DNA of 64,000 nt from Streptomyces chartreusis. GTDB taxonomy: Bacteria; Actinomycetota; Actinomycetes; Streptomycetales; Streptomycetaceae. Shown piece by piece: positions 8,117 to 16,294 of this stretch. The notes beneath the pieces were generated by a model. The model was not told the origin of the DNA, made no database searches, and worked only from the letters and a program-made list of their open reading frames with translations. The stretch spans positions 5,890,001 through 5,954,000 of the forward strand of contig NZ_CP023689.1 in assembly GCF_008704715.1 (NCBI RefSeq), written 5' to 3'. Position numbers and translations under genes: made by a program. The first letter of the stretch is position 1, and each line of letters starts with the position of its first letter.

Positions 8117-8974
8117 ATGTCGTCAGCCGCCCGTGTCCTGTCCCTGCCCCTGCTGCTTCTGTCCCTGCTGGCGGTGGCCCCCACGGCGACCGCCGCCGAG
8201 GCCTGGCTCGTCGCGCCCTCCGGGGGCGGGCGCCCGTCCTTCTACACCGAGGGCGAGCCCGGGTCGGTCCAGCAGGACACGGTGTCCGTGACGAACCGCG
8301 GCGCCGAGCCGGTCACCGTAGGGCTGACCGGCGACGGCGTGCCGATCGCCTTCGCCGAGAGCCGGGTGCGGATCCCGGCCCGCACCCGCGCCGAGGTCCC
8401 GTTCACGGTGACCGTCCCGACGGGCACGGCCCCCGGTGACCGCTCCGGCGAGATCGTCGCCCGGGACGCCGACGGCCGCGCCCAGCGTGTCGCCCTGCGG
8501 CTGCGAGTCACCGGCCCGGAGCTGACCGCGCTGACCGTCGAACAGGTGGCAGTCAGGGCCGACAGCATCACATATGTGCTGGTCAACAGGGGTACGACCC
8601 CCCTCACGCCGAGTCTCGCAGTGCGCGCCGACGGTGTCCTCGGCCGCCTCCTGGACCGCGCCCCGCGCACCCTGCCGGTCGACCTGCCCCCGGGCAGCCG
8701 CACCCGGCTCACCGAGCCCTGGCCCGACCGGCCCGCGCTCGACGCGGTCGACGTGCGGCTCACGGTCACGGCGGCGGGCGGAGCCGCCGACACCGCGCAG
8801 GTGTCGGTGCGGTTCGTGCCGTGGGGCGCGGTGGCGGGGGCCGCGGGGGCGCTCGCGGCGGCGGGCGCCCTCGTCGCCGTACGACGTCGAAGGCACCGGG
8901 GCCCGTACGACGGCGGGGCGACCGAGGTCGAACGGCCTTTGCAGCAGGCGGAGTTGACGGGAGCGGGGACGTGA
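8117..8974 (+). CDS. Membrane-anchored extracellular protein with DUF916-like beta-sandwich domains
   Basis: 285 residues. A signal peptide (to about ATAAEA) is followed by a region like the DUF916/WxL-partner family: early APSGGGRPSFYTEGEPGSVQQDTVSVTNRG, then RTRAEVPFTVTVPTGTAPGDRSGEI, reading as two Ig-like beta domains, then one membrane helix (about 235-255) and a basic cytoplasmic tail. In Firmicutes the DUF916 proteins are encoded beside WxL surface proteins and help hold them on the wall. GGAG six bases before the ATG at 8117 decides the start; an ATG at 8096 is in frame. Its stop overlaps the next start (GTGA). Confidence 0.65.
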   Translation: MSSAARVLSLPLLLLSLLAVAPTATAAEAWLVAPSGGGRPSFYTEGEPGSVQQDTVSVTNRGAEPVTVGLTGDGVPIAFAESRVRIPARTRAEVPFTVTVPTGTAPGDRSGEIVARDADGRAQRVALRLRVTGPELTALTVEQVAVRADSITYVLVNRGTTPLTPSLAVRADGVLGRLLDRAPRTLPVDLPPGSRTRLTEPWPDRPALDAVDVRLTVTAAGGAADTAQVSVRFVPWGAVAGAAGALAAAGALVAVRRRRHRGPYDGGATEVERPLQQAELTGAGT

Positions 8975-10056
8975 GGGGCAGGGTGCGGATTCCGGCGCTG
9001 GTGACGGTACTGGCGCTGCTGTTGCCGCCGATGGCGGCCGTGAGCGCGTCGGCGGCCGACGACCCGCCCGTCGTGAAGCTGTCCAGGACGCAGGCGGGGA
9101 CGGGCGGTTCGGTCACCGTGACCGGCAGCGGCTGGCGGCCGCGCGCGCTGCTGATGCTCCTGATCTGCGGGCAGTCCGTGCCGTCGACCGGCGTGACCGG
9201 GGGCACCAACTCCTGCGCCAACGCGGACGGCCGGGCCGTGACCACGGACGGCGAAGGGCGCTTCAGCCGGAAGCTGCCGGTGGCGGAGCCGCCCGTGCCG
9301 TGCCCGTGCGTGGTGCACGTGGCGACGGCGACCGGACCCAAGGCCGAGGCCGACGCGATCTTCCAGGTCGCCGGGCACGCGGTCGAGCCGCTGCCCGCGG
9401 AGCCGGCGGGCGGCCGTCTTTCGGTGCTCACGGACACCCGGCTGGACGGATCGAGCGGCCTGCTCACCTGGTTCGGCGCACCCCCGGCCCGCACGTTCGT
9501 CTTCACGGTCGGCAACGTCGGCACCTCCGCCGTCAGGAACCCGGTCTTCCAGGTCGGCACCTCCCACGGCGTGTTCGCCCCGCAGTGGGAGGAACAGCAG
9601 TGGCGCGGCACGATCCAGCCGGGCCGCAAGGCACGCATCGAGCTGCCGGTCGAGCTCGCCGCCGGGGCGCACGGCGACTACGCCGTCTCCCTGAAGTACG
9701 GCGGCAAGGTGATGGCCGAGCAGCCCTGGGGCGTGGGGCGGCCCTGGGGCGTGACGCTGTTCTGGATCCTGGTCTGTCTGGTCGTACCGGCGGCGCTGTT
9801 CCGCGTCGGGATGGCGGTGGTGGACCGGATACGGCCGCGGCAGTCTGCCCGCCGCCGGGGCCTGCGCCTGCCCGAGGTCGCGTTTCGCCTGCCGGGGCTC
9901 AGGCCCCGGGAAGAGGCGAGGCACGCGGCTCCACCCTCTTCGGCCCTGCCGTGGTTCACCCCGGACAGCGATCCGGGCACGGCCGGCCGGCTCTCCGCAC
10001 CGCACGACGAAAGCCCGACGAGTCCGACGACTCCGACCAGGAAGGGACCCCCGTGA
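8971..10056 (+). CDS. Membrane-anchored secreted protein with Ig-like domains, function unknown
   Basis: 361 residues. An N-terminal signal peptide (ALVTVLALLLPPMAAVSASA) is followed by a beta-rich domain (VKLSRTQAGTGGSVTVTGSGW) with four Cys in the ICGQ, NSCAN and PCPCV stretches, a second beta domain (ARTFVFTVGNVGTSAV...PGRKARIELPVEL), one membrane helix near residues 256-276 and an Arg-rich cytoplasmic tail. The GTG start overlaps the previous stop and its own stop overlaps the next GTG, so the gene is translationally coupled on both sides. The first domain resembles neocarzinostatin-like Ig folds in spacing, but that is only an impression. Confidence 0.65.
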   Translation: MRGRVRIPALVTVLALLLPPMAAVSASAADDPPVVKLSRTQAGTGGSVTVTGSGWRPRALLMLLICGQSVPSTGVTGGTNSCANADGRAVTTDGEGRFSRKLPVAEPPVPCPCVVHVATATGPKAEADAIFQVAGHAVEPLPAEPAGGRLSVLTDTRLDGSSGLLTWFGAPPARTFVFTVGNVGTSAVRNPVFQVGTSHGVFAPQWEEQQWRGTIQPGRKARIELPVELAAGAHGDYAVSLKYGGKVMAEQPWGVGRPWGVTLFWILVCLVVPAALFRVGMAVVDRIRPRQSARRRGLRLPEVAFRLPGLRPREEARHAAPPSSALPWFTPDSDPGTAGRLSAPHDESPTSPTTPTRKGPP

Positions 10057-11435
10057 GCAAGCCAAGGAGAGCCGTACCGGCCCGGCCCAGGAGAGCGAGT
10101 GCGGCCGGCGTCGCGCTGATGCTCGGCGGCGCGGGCGTCCTGCTCGGCGTGAGCGCCGGGACCGCCCAGGCGGCGGAGGTGGCGTACGCGACCGAGTGCA
10201 TCCCGCCCGCCATCTCCGGGCTGCCGCCGGTGCAGGGCACGACGAAGGTGGAGATCACCGCGCCCGCCGAGGCGAAGGTCGGTGACGAGGTGGAGATCGT
10301 CTGGAAGTTCGTCCAGGCGGCCTCCAAGAACCCGAACATCCTGGACCTGGAGGCGAACACGGTCCAGCCGACGGGCACCCTGAAGGCGGCCGGCGCACAG
10401 ACCGGGGACATCGCCATGCAGGGTCCGCGGGAGAACCCGCCGATCCCCAAGAACACCGACATGAAGCTGTCCGACATGAAGGGCAAGCTGAAGCTGACGG
10501 CACCGGGCGAGGTGAAGCTGACGCCGGACGCGTACAACATCAACGTCAACAAGCCGATCTCCACGGACACCAAGTGCGCGCCCAAGGAGGCGGTGAAGCA
10601 GGCGGCGACGATCAAGGTGACGGACGAGGGCGGGAACTCGGGCGGTACGACGGGAGGTCTGCCGACGGTGATCCCGACGCTGCCGACGAGCGTGCCGACC
10701 GGCCTGCCCACCGGGTCCTCCAGCCCGACGCCCAGTGAGAGCGAGACGGGCGGCGACGACGGCGGCACGAGCACCGGCGGCGGCACCGGGGGCGGTGGCG
10801 GCCAGACCGACTTCACCGGCAAGGAGGTCCAGGTCCCCTACGAGTGCAAGACGCCCATCGGCGACAAGAACGCCACCTCGCCGGTGCAGATCAATGCCAA
10901 GAAGAGCGGCGAGAACTTCGACCTCACGGTCAAGTTCAAGAAGTCGGTGATGGACAGCCCCGCCGACATCCCCAAGGACTCGGTCAAGCCGTCGATGGAG
11001 GTCGCCCTGGGCGGCGCCGACAAGGGCACGGTCCATGTCGAGGGCCCCACCAACTCCGAGGACATCAAGTCGGGCGAGCCGATCGAGATCCCCGACCTCA
11101 CGGGGACGTACAAGCCGGGCGCGAGCGGCGAATCGACGTTGTCGCCGGGCGTCCTGACGATCGAGGCCCTGGGCACGACGACGACCTGCACGCCCGCGAA
11201 GTCGGAGGTCTCCCTCACCCTGGACACGACCGAGCAGGCGAGCGGGGCGTCCGGCGGCGGTTCGGCCGGCGGTTCGGCGGGAGGCTCCGCGGGCGGCTCG
11301 TCGACGAACGGCGGCCTGGCGGCGACGGGCGCGGAGGACCACGCCGCTCTGAAGGCGCTGGGCCTGGTGGCGGGGACGGCACTGCTGCTCGGGGGAGCGG
11401 TGTTCACGTTCATGCCACGGCGCAGGACGCGCTGA
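10053..11435 (+). CDS. Two-domain secreted wall-anchored protein with LAXTG sorting signal
   Basis: 460 residues. Signal peptide to about TAQAAEV; domain 1 (YATECIPPAISGLPP to near residue 185) and domain 2 (YECKTPIGDKNATSP to GTTTTCTPAK) are related to each other, and domain 2 is clearly the same family as the first gene of the operon. The domains are joined by a Thr/Ser/Gly/Pro linker, and a (GGSA)n stretch precedes LAATG (422-426), a hydrophobic segment and RRRTR. LAXTG is the signal used by class E sortases on long chaplins in Streptomyces, so covalent attachment to peptidoglycan is likely. No sortase gene lies in the window. Confidence 0.78.
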   Translation: MSKPRRAVPARPRRASAAGVALMLGGAGVLLGVSAGTAQAAEVAYATECIPPAISGLPPVQGTTKVEITAPAEAKVGDEVEIVWKFVQAASKNPNILDLEANTVQPTGTLKAAGAQTGDIAMQGPRENPPIPKNTDMKLSDMKGKLKLTAPGEVKLTPDAYNINVNKPISTDTKCAPKEAVKQAATIKVTDEGGNSGGTTGGLPTVIPTLPTSVPTGLPTGSSSPTPSESETGGDDGGTSTGGGTGGGGGQTDFTGKEVQVPYECKTPIGDKNATSPVQINAKKSGENFDLTVKFKKSVMDSPADIPKDSVKPSMEVALGGADKGTVHVEGPTNSEDIKSGEPIEIPDLTGTYKPGASGESTLSPGVLTIEALGTTTTCTPAKSEVSLTLDTTEQASGASGGGSAGGSAGGSAGGSSTNGGLAATGAEDHAALKALGLVAGTALLLGGAVFTFMPRRRTR

Positions 11436-11450
11436 CCGACGCCTGTTTCT

Positions 11451-11475
11451 CAGGGGCGCGGGGAACCGCGCACTT
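11451..11475. repeat. Short GC-rich element resembling a dispersed Streptomyces intergenic repeat
   Basis: CAGGGGCGCGGGGAACCGCGC resembles a motif I recall from many Streptomyces intergenic regions, usually with a CTGCGC ending. It contains the small dyad GCGCGGggaaCCGCGC. Only one copy is visible here, so the repeat status rests on memory. Confidence 0.35.
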
Positions 11476-11487
11476 CCAGCAAAACCG

Positions 11488-11525
11488 ACGGGGCCGTCGC
11501 ACCCACCCAGGTGCAACGGCCCCGT
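11488..11525. terminator. Bidirectional terminator between convergent genes
   Basis: 16-bp stem (11488-11503 with 11510-11525, one mismatch) and a 6-base loop, between the end of the surface-protein operon (11435, plus) and the end of the peptide transporter (11546, minus). The stem starts ACGGGGCCGT, a common form in this organism. Confidence 0.75.
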
Positions 11526-11545
11526 TCGGCTCAAGCCGCGCGGCG

Positions 11546-13042
11546 TTAGCGCACGTCGCCCATGAGCTCCTTGACCTTCTTGCGGTACATCCACACCGCC
11601 ACACCGGCGAGGACGGCGAGCGTCGCCTCCAGGGCCACGATGTTGGTCTTGTTCAGGTCGACACCGGCGATGGAGAGCAGACCGGTCGTGGCGTCACCGG
11701 CGGTGACGGCCAGGAACCAGACGCCCATCATCTGCGAGGCGTACTTCGCGGGCGCCATCTTCGTCGTCACCGACAGACCCACCGGGGACAGCAGCAGCTC
11801 ACCGACGGTCTGGACGAAGTAGATCGCCACCAGCCACATCGCGGCCGCCCTGTGACCGCCCTCGGCGATCGACAGCGGGGCCAGGAAGAGGAAGAACGAC
11901 GCGCCGACCAGGACCAGACCCGAGCCGAACTTCACGATCGTGCTCGGCTCCTTGCCGCGCCGGTTCAGCGCCAGCCAGAACCAGGCGAAGACCGGGGCCA
12001 GCGCCATGATCAGGACCGGGTTGACCGACTGGTACCAGGAGACCGGGAACTCCCAGCCGAAGACGCTGTTCTCGGCGGAGCCGTCGGCGAAGATCGACAG
12101 GGTCGAGCCGCCCTGGTCGTAGATCATCCAGAACACGGCCGCGGCCACGAAGAACCAGATGTACGCGGACATCTTCGACTGCTCGCCGCGGTCCAGGTCC
12201 TTGTCGCGCTTGATGCGGACCAGGACCATCGTCGGGATGATCACGCCGAGCAGGGTCAGCGGGACCAGGACCCAGTTCAGCGTGTAGTTGCCGGAGAAGC
12301 CGACGATCGCGTAGAAGACGACCGCGATACCGGCCCAGATCGCCGCCTTGCGCAGGGTGGAGGACTTCTCCTGGTCGGACAGCGGGGTGGGGACCACGCT
12401 GGAGCGCTCGGCCAGGTGGCGCGAGCCGATCAGGAACTGGGCCAGGCCCAGCGCCATGCCGAGCGCGGCGAGCGCGAAGCCCAGGTGCCAGTTGACGTTC
12501 TCACCGATGGTGCCGATGATCAGCGGCGCGGCGAAGGCACCGAGGTTGATGCCCATGTAGAAGACCGTGAAGCCACCGTCGCGGCGCGGGTCGGACGGGC
12601 CGTCGTAGAGGTGGCCGACCATCGTGGAGATGTTGGCCTTCAGCAGACCCGAACCGATCGCGACCAGGCCGAGGCCGGCGTAGAACGTGCCGGAGGACGG
12701 CAGGGCCAGCGTGAGGTGGCCGAGCATGATGACGCCACCGGCCACGGCGACGGTCTTGCGCGGGCCCCAGACCCGGTCGCCGAACCATCCGCCGGGCATG
12801 GCGAGCAGGTACACCATCGACACGTAGACCGAGTAGATCGCGGTCGCCGTCGCCGCGTTGAGGTTCAGGCCGCCCGGAGCGACCAGGTACAGCGGGAGCA
12901 GTGCCCTCATGCCGTAGTAGGAGAAACGCTCCCACATCTCGGTCATGAAGAGAGTGGCCAGTCCGCGGGGGTGGCCGAAGAAGGTCTTCTCGGAGCCGGG
13001 GGTGCCCGGGCGGGCCGAGTCCTTCGTCAGGCTGGACGCCAT
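11546..13042 (-). CDS. Proton-dependent oligopeptide transporter, POT/PTR family
   Basis: 498 residues, normal for bacterial POT carriers that import di- and tripeptides with protons. The family signature is visible: the N-terminal MWERFSYYGMRALLPLYL (ExxERFxYYG type), the FYxxINxG pattern as FYMGINLGAFAAPLI, and the later FVQTVGELLLSPVGLS. There are 12-14 membrane helices, and the C-terminus (YRKKVKELMGDVR) is basic. ATG 13042 is preceded by AAGGAT at good spacing. A long upstream region (13043-13258) carries a hairpin and a possible small ORF, so expression may be controlled in the leader. Confidence 0.9.
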   Translation of the reverse strand: MASSLTKDSARPGTPGSEKTFFGHPRGLATLFMTEMWERFSYYGMRALLPLYLVAPGGLNLNAATATAIYSVYVSMVYLLAMPGGWFGDRVWGPRKTVAVAGGVIMLGHLTLALPSSGTFYAGLGLVAIGSGLLKANISTMVGHLYDGPSDPRRDGGFTVFYMGINLGAFAAPLIIGTIGENVNWHLGFALAALGMALGLAQFLIGSRHLAERSSVVPTPLSDQEKSSTLRKAAIWAGIAVVFYAIVGFSGNYTLNWVLVPLTLLGVIIPTMVLVRIKRDKDLDRGEQSKMSAYIWFFVAAAVFWMIYDQGGSTLSIFADGSAENSVFGWEFPVSWYQSVNPVLIMALAPVFAWFWLALNRRGKEPSTIVKFGSGLVLVGASFFLFLAPLSIAEGGHRAAAMWLVAIYFVQTVGELLLSPVGLSVTTKMAPAKYASQMMGVWFLAVTAGDATTGLLSIAGVDLNKTNIVALEATLAVLAGVAVWMYRKKVKELMGDVR

Positions 13043-13084
13043 GGTCGATCCTTGCTGGTCGGGACGCGCACCGACGTAGAACGT

Positions 13085-13222
13085 TCACGCGCCCGGTGGG
13101 GGGCGGCCGGCACCGGCGGACACGGCCGTCCGTCCCACGCCCAGGGACAGTCCGCTCCGGATCACGGAGGGGATGACGGCGACCGTCGGGATCCACGCCC
13201 CCGCCATCGGGGGCCCGGCCAC
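13085..13222 (-). CDS. Possible small ORF (45 aa) in the leader of the peptide transporter
   Basis: A minus-strand frame from GTG 13222 to TGA 13085 encodes 45 residues beginning MAGPPMAGAWIPTVAVIP, with a hydrophobic middle. GAAGGAA lies about 6 bases upstream of the GTG, and 41 of 45 codons end in G or C with an amino-acid mix like real genes. It sits between a perfect palindrome (13237-13258) and the transporter start at 13042. It could be a leader peptide or a small membrane protein; GC-rich DNA also yields chance frames, so it remains a candidate. Confidence 0.3.
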   Translation of the reverse strand: MAGPPMAGAWIPTVAVIPSVIRSGLSLGVGRTAVSAGAGRPPPGA

Positions 13223-13236
13223 AGGTCATTCCTTCG

Positions 13237-13258
13237 GGGACCGGTGAGCACCGGTCCC
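13237..13258. promoter_or_regulatory. Perfect palindrome upstream of the peptide transporter
   Basis: GGGACCGGTG and CACCGGTCCC are separated by only two bases. With such a short loop it suits a dimeric repressor site better than an RNA hairpin. It lies 195 bases upstream of the transporter ATG (minus strand) and about 290 bases upstream of the response regulator (plus strand), so it could serve either gene. Confidence 0.45.
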
Positions 13259-13399
13259 GCACACAAAAGAGACCCTCAGCGTCAAGTGCGCCGAAGGTCC
13301 CCGCAGTGCTACGGGCGTAGAGTCACCATACGTCAGGACAGTGCCTGAAATGGAAGGACTTGAGACCGGGATCACAGGTGTCGAGGGAACCGCGGACAC

Positions 13400-13419
13400 C
13401 CTTTCCAAGGTCCTTTCCA
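13400..13419. promoter_or_regulatory. CCTTTCCA direct repeats upstream of the response regulator
   Basis: CCTTTCCA occurs at 13400-13407 and again at 13412-13419, 12 bases apart. OmpR-family regulators bind direct repeats with about 11-base spacing, so this could be an autoregulatory site of the downstream regulator; this is inference. Elsewhere in 13259-13546, TACCAT 8 bases before the ATG could be a -10 for a leaderless mRNA; nothing else stands out. Confidence 0.3.
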
Positions 13420-13546
13420 GGATCGCATCCCGAGGGCATAGGTCTGTACCACAGCGGCCGAAGGTAAGAGACACGCCCGGGGCCGGTGAGAATCGGGGCG
13501 GTCGATCACCCTCCAGCTCTTGTCATGGGCGGACTACCATCACCTC

Positions 13547-14224
13547 ATGACCCGAGTACTGCTCGCCGAGGACGACGCGTCCATTTCGGAGCCGCTGGCC
13601 CGCGCACTGCGCCGGGAAGGGTACGAGGTCGAGGTGCGTGAGGACGGCCCCACCGCGCTCGACGCTGGAATGCAGGGCGGTATCGATCTGGTCGTACTGG
13701 ACCTCGGCCTGCCCGGCATGGACGGTCTGGAGGTGGCCCGGCGACTGCGTGCCGAGGGCCACACCGTGCCGGTCCTCATCCTCACCGCGCGCGCCGACGA
13801 GGTGGACACCGTCGTGGGCCTGGACGCGGGCGCCGACGACTACGTCACCAAGCCGTTCCGGCTGGCCGAGCTGCTCGCCCGGGTCCGGGCCCTGCTCCGG
13901 CGCGGGGCGGCCGAGCCGCAGCAGCCGCCGGCCACCCACGGCGTACGGATCGACGTCGAGTCGCACCGGGCGTGGATGGGCGACGAGGAGCTCCAGCTCA
14001 CGGCGAAGGAGTTCGACCTCCTGCGCGTGCTGGTGCGCGACGCCGGCCGGGTGGTGACCCGGGACCAGCTGATGCGCGAGGTCTGGGACACCACCTGGTG
14101 GTCCTCGACCAAGACCCTCGACATGCACATCTCCTGGCTCCGCAAGAAGCTGGGCGACGACGCGGCCAACCCCCGCTACATCGCGACGGTGCGAGGCGTG
14201 GGCTTCCGTTTCGAGAAGAGCTGA
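13547..14224 (+). CDS. Two-component response regulator, OmpR/PhoB family
   Basis: 225 residues. The receiver domain (1-115) has the acidic pair in LLAEDD, the phospho-acceptor Asp52 in VVLDLGLPGMDG, and Lys102 in DDYVTKPFRLAELL. The C-terminal winged helix (about 130-223) has AKEFDLLRVLVRDAGRVV, the recognition-helix region TKTLDMHISWLRKKL and the hairpin YIATVRGVGFRFE. The ATG at 13547 begins directly with the receiver strand; an upstream in-frame ATG adds unrelated residues. The histidine kinase follows at 14301. The input signal cannot be read from the sequence. Confidence 0.9.
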   Translation: MTRVLLAEDDASISEPLARALRREGYEVEVREDGPTALDAGMQGGIDLVVLDLGLPGMDGLEVARRLRAEGHTVPVLILTARADEVDTVVGLDAGADDYVTKPFRLAELLARVRALLRRGAAEPQQPPATHGVRIDVESHRAWMGDEELQLTAKEFDLLRVLVRDAGRVVTRDQLMREVWDTTWWSSTKTLDMHISWLRKKLGDDAANPRYIATVRGVGFRFEKS

Positions 14225-14300
14225 GTCCGGTCCCGAGGCCGGCGCCGTACCGGCGAGCACGCCGCAGCGGTATCCAGGCCCCACAGGTAAGTAGCAGGAC

Positions 14301-15572
14301 ATGCGCCGTCGACTGATCCAGTCCACCCTCGCCGTCGTTCTCGTCGTGATCGCCGTCTTCGGCGTGTCGCTGGTGATCGTCGAGACACGGACGATCACCA
14401 GCACCGCACAGGAGCGGGTGGACACCGAGGCGGTACGCCTCGCCAGCATCGTGGACAGCCGGCTGCTCGGGGACGAGACCGTGGACGCCAAGGTGCTGCG
14501 GGAGCAGGTCCAGGGGGACCGCTACGCCGAGATCCGGATCCCGCAGAAGCCGGTCATCCAGGTCGGCACCAAGCCCACCGGCGACGTCATCAGCGCCACG
14601 GAGACCGGCGAGGAGGGCGAGACGGTCACCGTGCAGGAGCCGCGCTCCTCGGTGACGCGGGAGGTCGGCCGTACGCTGCTGATCATCGCGGCCGTCGCCC
14701 TGCTCGCGGTGATCGCGGCCGTGCTGCTCGCCGTCCGCCAGGCCAACCGGCTGGCCTCGCCGCTGACCGACCTCGCGGAGACCGCGGAACGACTGGGCTC
14801 CGGCGACCCCCGGCCCCGGCACAAGCGCTACGGCGTGCCCGAGCTGGACCGGGTGGCGGACGTCCTCGACTCCTCAGCCGAGCGCATCGCCCGGATGCTG
14901 ACGGCGGAGCGGCGCCTGGCCGCCGACGCCTCGCACCAGCTGCGCACCCCGCTCACCGCGCTGTCCATGCGGCTGGAGGAGATCACCCTCACCGACGATC
15001 CCGACACGGTGAAGGACGAGGCGACCATCGCCCTGACGCAGGTGGAGCGCCTCACGGACGTCGTCCAGCGCCTGCTGACCAACTCCCGGGACCCGCGCAC
15101 CGGCTCCGCCGTCACCTTCGACCTCGACGAGGTCATCCAGCAGCAGCTGGCCGAGTGGCGCCCCGCCTACCGCAGCGCGGGCCGGGCCATCGTCAGCTCG
15201 GGCAAGCGGCACCTCAAGGCGGTCGGCACGCCGGGCGCCGTGGCGCAGGTGCTCGCCGCGCTGATCGAGAACTCCCTCATGCACGGCGGCGGCACGGTCG
15301 CGCTGCGCACCCGCGTGACCGGCAATCAGGCGGTGATCGAGGTCACGGACGAGGGTCCCGGTGTCCCCGCGGACCTGGGCGCCCGCATCTTCGAGCGCGC
15401 CATCAGCGGCCGCAACTCCACGGGCATCGGCCTCGCCGTGGCCCGTGACCTGGCCGAGGCCGACGGCGGCCGCCTCGAGATGCTCCAGGCGAAGCCGCCG
15501 GTCATAGCGCTGTTCCTGTCGCGTACCCAGCCGCCGAAGAAGCCGCAGGAGTCGGGGCCGACGGTCCGGTGA
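14301..15572 (+). CDS. Sensor histidine kinase with HAMP domain
   Basis: 423 residues. Membrane helices at about 8-28 and 125-145 enclose a small, acidic extracellular sensor of roughly 95 residues. A HAMP-like linker (RQANRLASPLTDLAETAERL) leads to the dimerisation domain with His212 in ASHQLRTPLTALSMRL, then the ATPase domain with the N box ENSLMHGGG, DEGPGVPADLG and STGIGLAVARDLAEADGG. It is the cognate kinase of the response regulator 76 bases upstream. It converges with the GtrA gene, only 8 bases separating the stops. Confidence 0.9.
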   Translation: MRRRLIQSTLAVVLVVIAVFGVSLVIVETRTITSTAQERVDTEAVRLASIVDSRLLGDETVDAKVLREQVQGDRYAEIRIPQKPVIQVGTKPTGDVISATETGEEGETVTVQEPRSSVTREVGRTLLIIAAVALLAVIAAVLLAVRQANRLASPLTDLAETAERLGSGDPRPRHKRYGVPELDRVADVLDSSAERIARMLTAERRLAADASHQLRTPLTALSMRLEEITLTDDPDTVKDEATIALTQVERLTDVVQRLLTNSRDPRTGSAVTFDLDEVIQQQLAEWRPAYRSAGRAIVSSGKRHLKAVGTPGAVAQVLAALIENSLMHGGGTVALRTRVTGNQAVIEVTDEGPGVPADLGARIFERAISGRNSTGIGLAVARDLAEADGGRLEMLQAKPPVIALFLSRTQPPKKPQESGPTVR

Positions 15573-15580
15573 CGGCCCGT

Positions 15581-16141
15581 TCAGCCGACGCGCTGGCCGA
15601 CCCGGCGCTCCTGCGCCGCGGGCCCGCGAGGGGGCTCCAGGAACGATTCGGCGGATGGTGCGGGCTCCGGTGCCGGCAGCGCACGGAACACCCACGTGCG
15701 GTACGACCAGAAGCGGAACAGCGTCGCGATGCCGATGCCGAGGAACTTGAAGACGTTGCTCTGCAGCGGGCTGTCCCAGCCGAAGCCGTAGGTCGCCGCG
15801 TACAGGACACCGTTCTCGATCACCAGGCCGACCACGCTGAACAGCAGGAACAGGCTCAGTTCCTTGGTGCGGCGGCTCTTGTCGCGATCCCGGTAGGTGA
15901 AGTACCGGAAGCCGACGTAGTTGAAGATGATCGCGACGACCGTGGCGATGACGCTCGCGCGCACGACCTGGAGGTCGGTGACATGCCGCACCAGGTTGAA
16001 CACCAGAAGGTTGACGAGCAGCCCCGCGCCGCCCACCGCGCCGAACTTCGCGACCTCACGTACCAGCCGGTCGAAGCGCTGCCGTACGGATTTTCCGGAC
16101 ACCGGAGGCGACACATGAAGCCCCGAGGAACCACGTCCCAT
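15581..16141 (-). CDS. GtrA-family small membrane protein
   Basis: 186 residues with four predicted membrane helices (FGAVGGAGLLVNLLVFNLV; VRASVIATVVAIIFNYVGFRYF; LFLLFSVVGLVIENGVLYAA; NVFKFLGIGIATLFRFWSYRTWVF), the GtrA pattern. GtrA proteins are thought to help move lipid-linked sugars across the membrane, often beside envelope glycosylation genes. The start at 16141 lacks a well-placed Shine-Dalgarno, so the first 10-20 residues are uncertain. The Pro/Ala/Glu-rich C-terminal tail is not part of the family core. Confidence 0.82.
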   Translation of the reverse strand: MGRGSSGLHVSPPVSGKSVRQRFDRLVREVAKFGAVGGAGLLVNLLVFNLVRHVTDLQVVRASVIATVVAIIFNYVGFRYFTYRDRDKSRRTKELSLFLLFSVVGLVIENGVLYAATYGFGWDSPLQSNVFKFLGIGIATLFRFWSYRTWVFRALPAPEPAPSAESFLEPPRGPAAQERRVGQRVG

Positions 16142-16294
16142 GGTTGTGAAGGCTCCCTGTCGGTCGGTTTCGTCAACTCAGCCATGCTAACCACCCCCCT
16201 TCGCGATTGCCTGTGGGTGAGCTCATACGTCGGGGAAGAGACCCGGAAAAGTCCGGTAAGAGGGTCGCCCCGGCGCGGCCGATACCCTAGGGGC

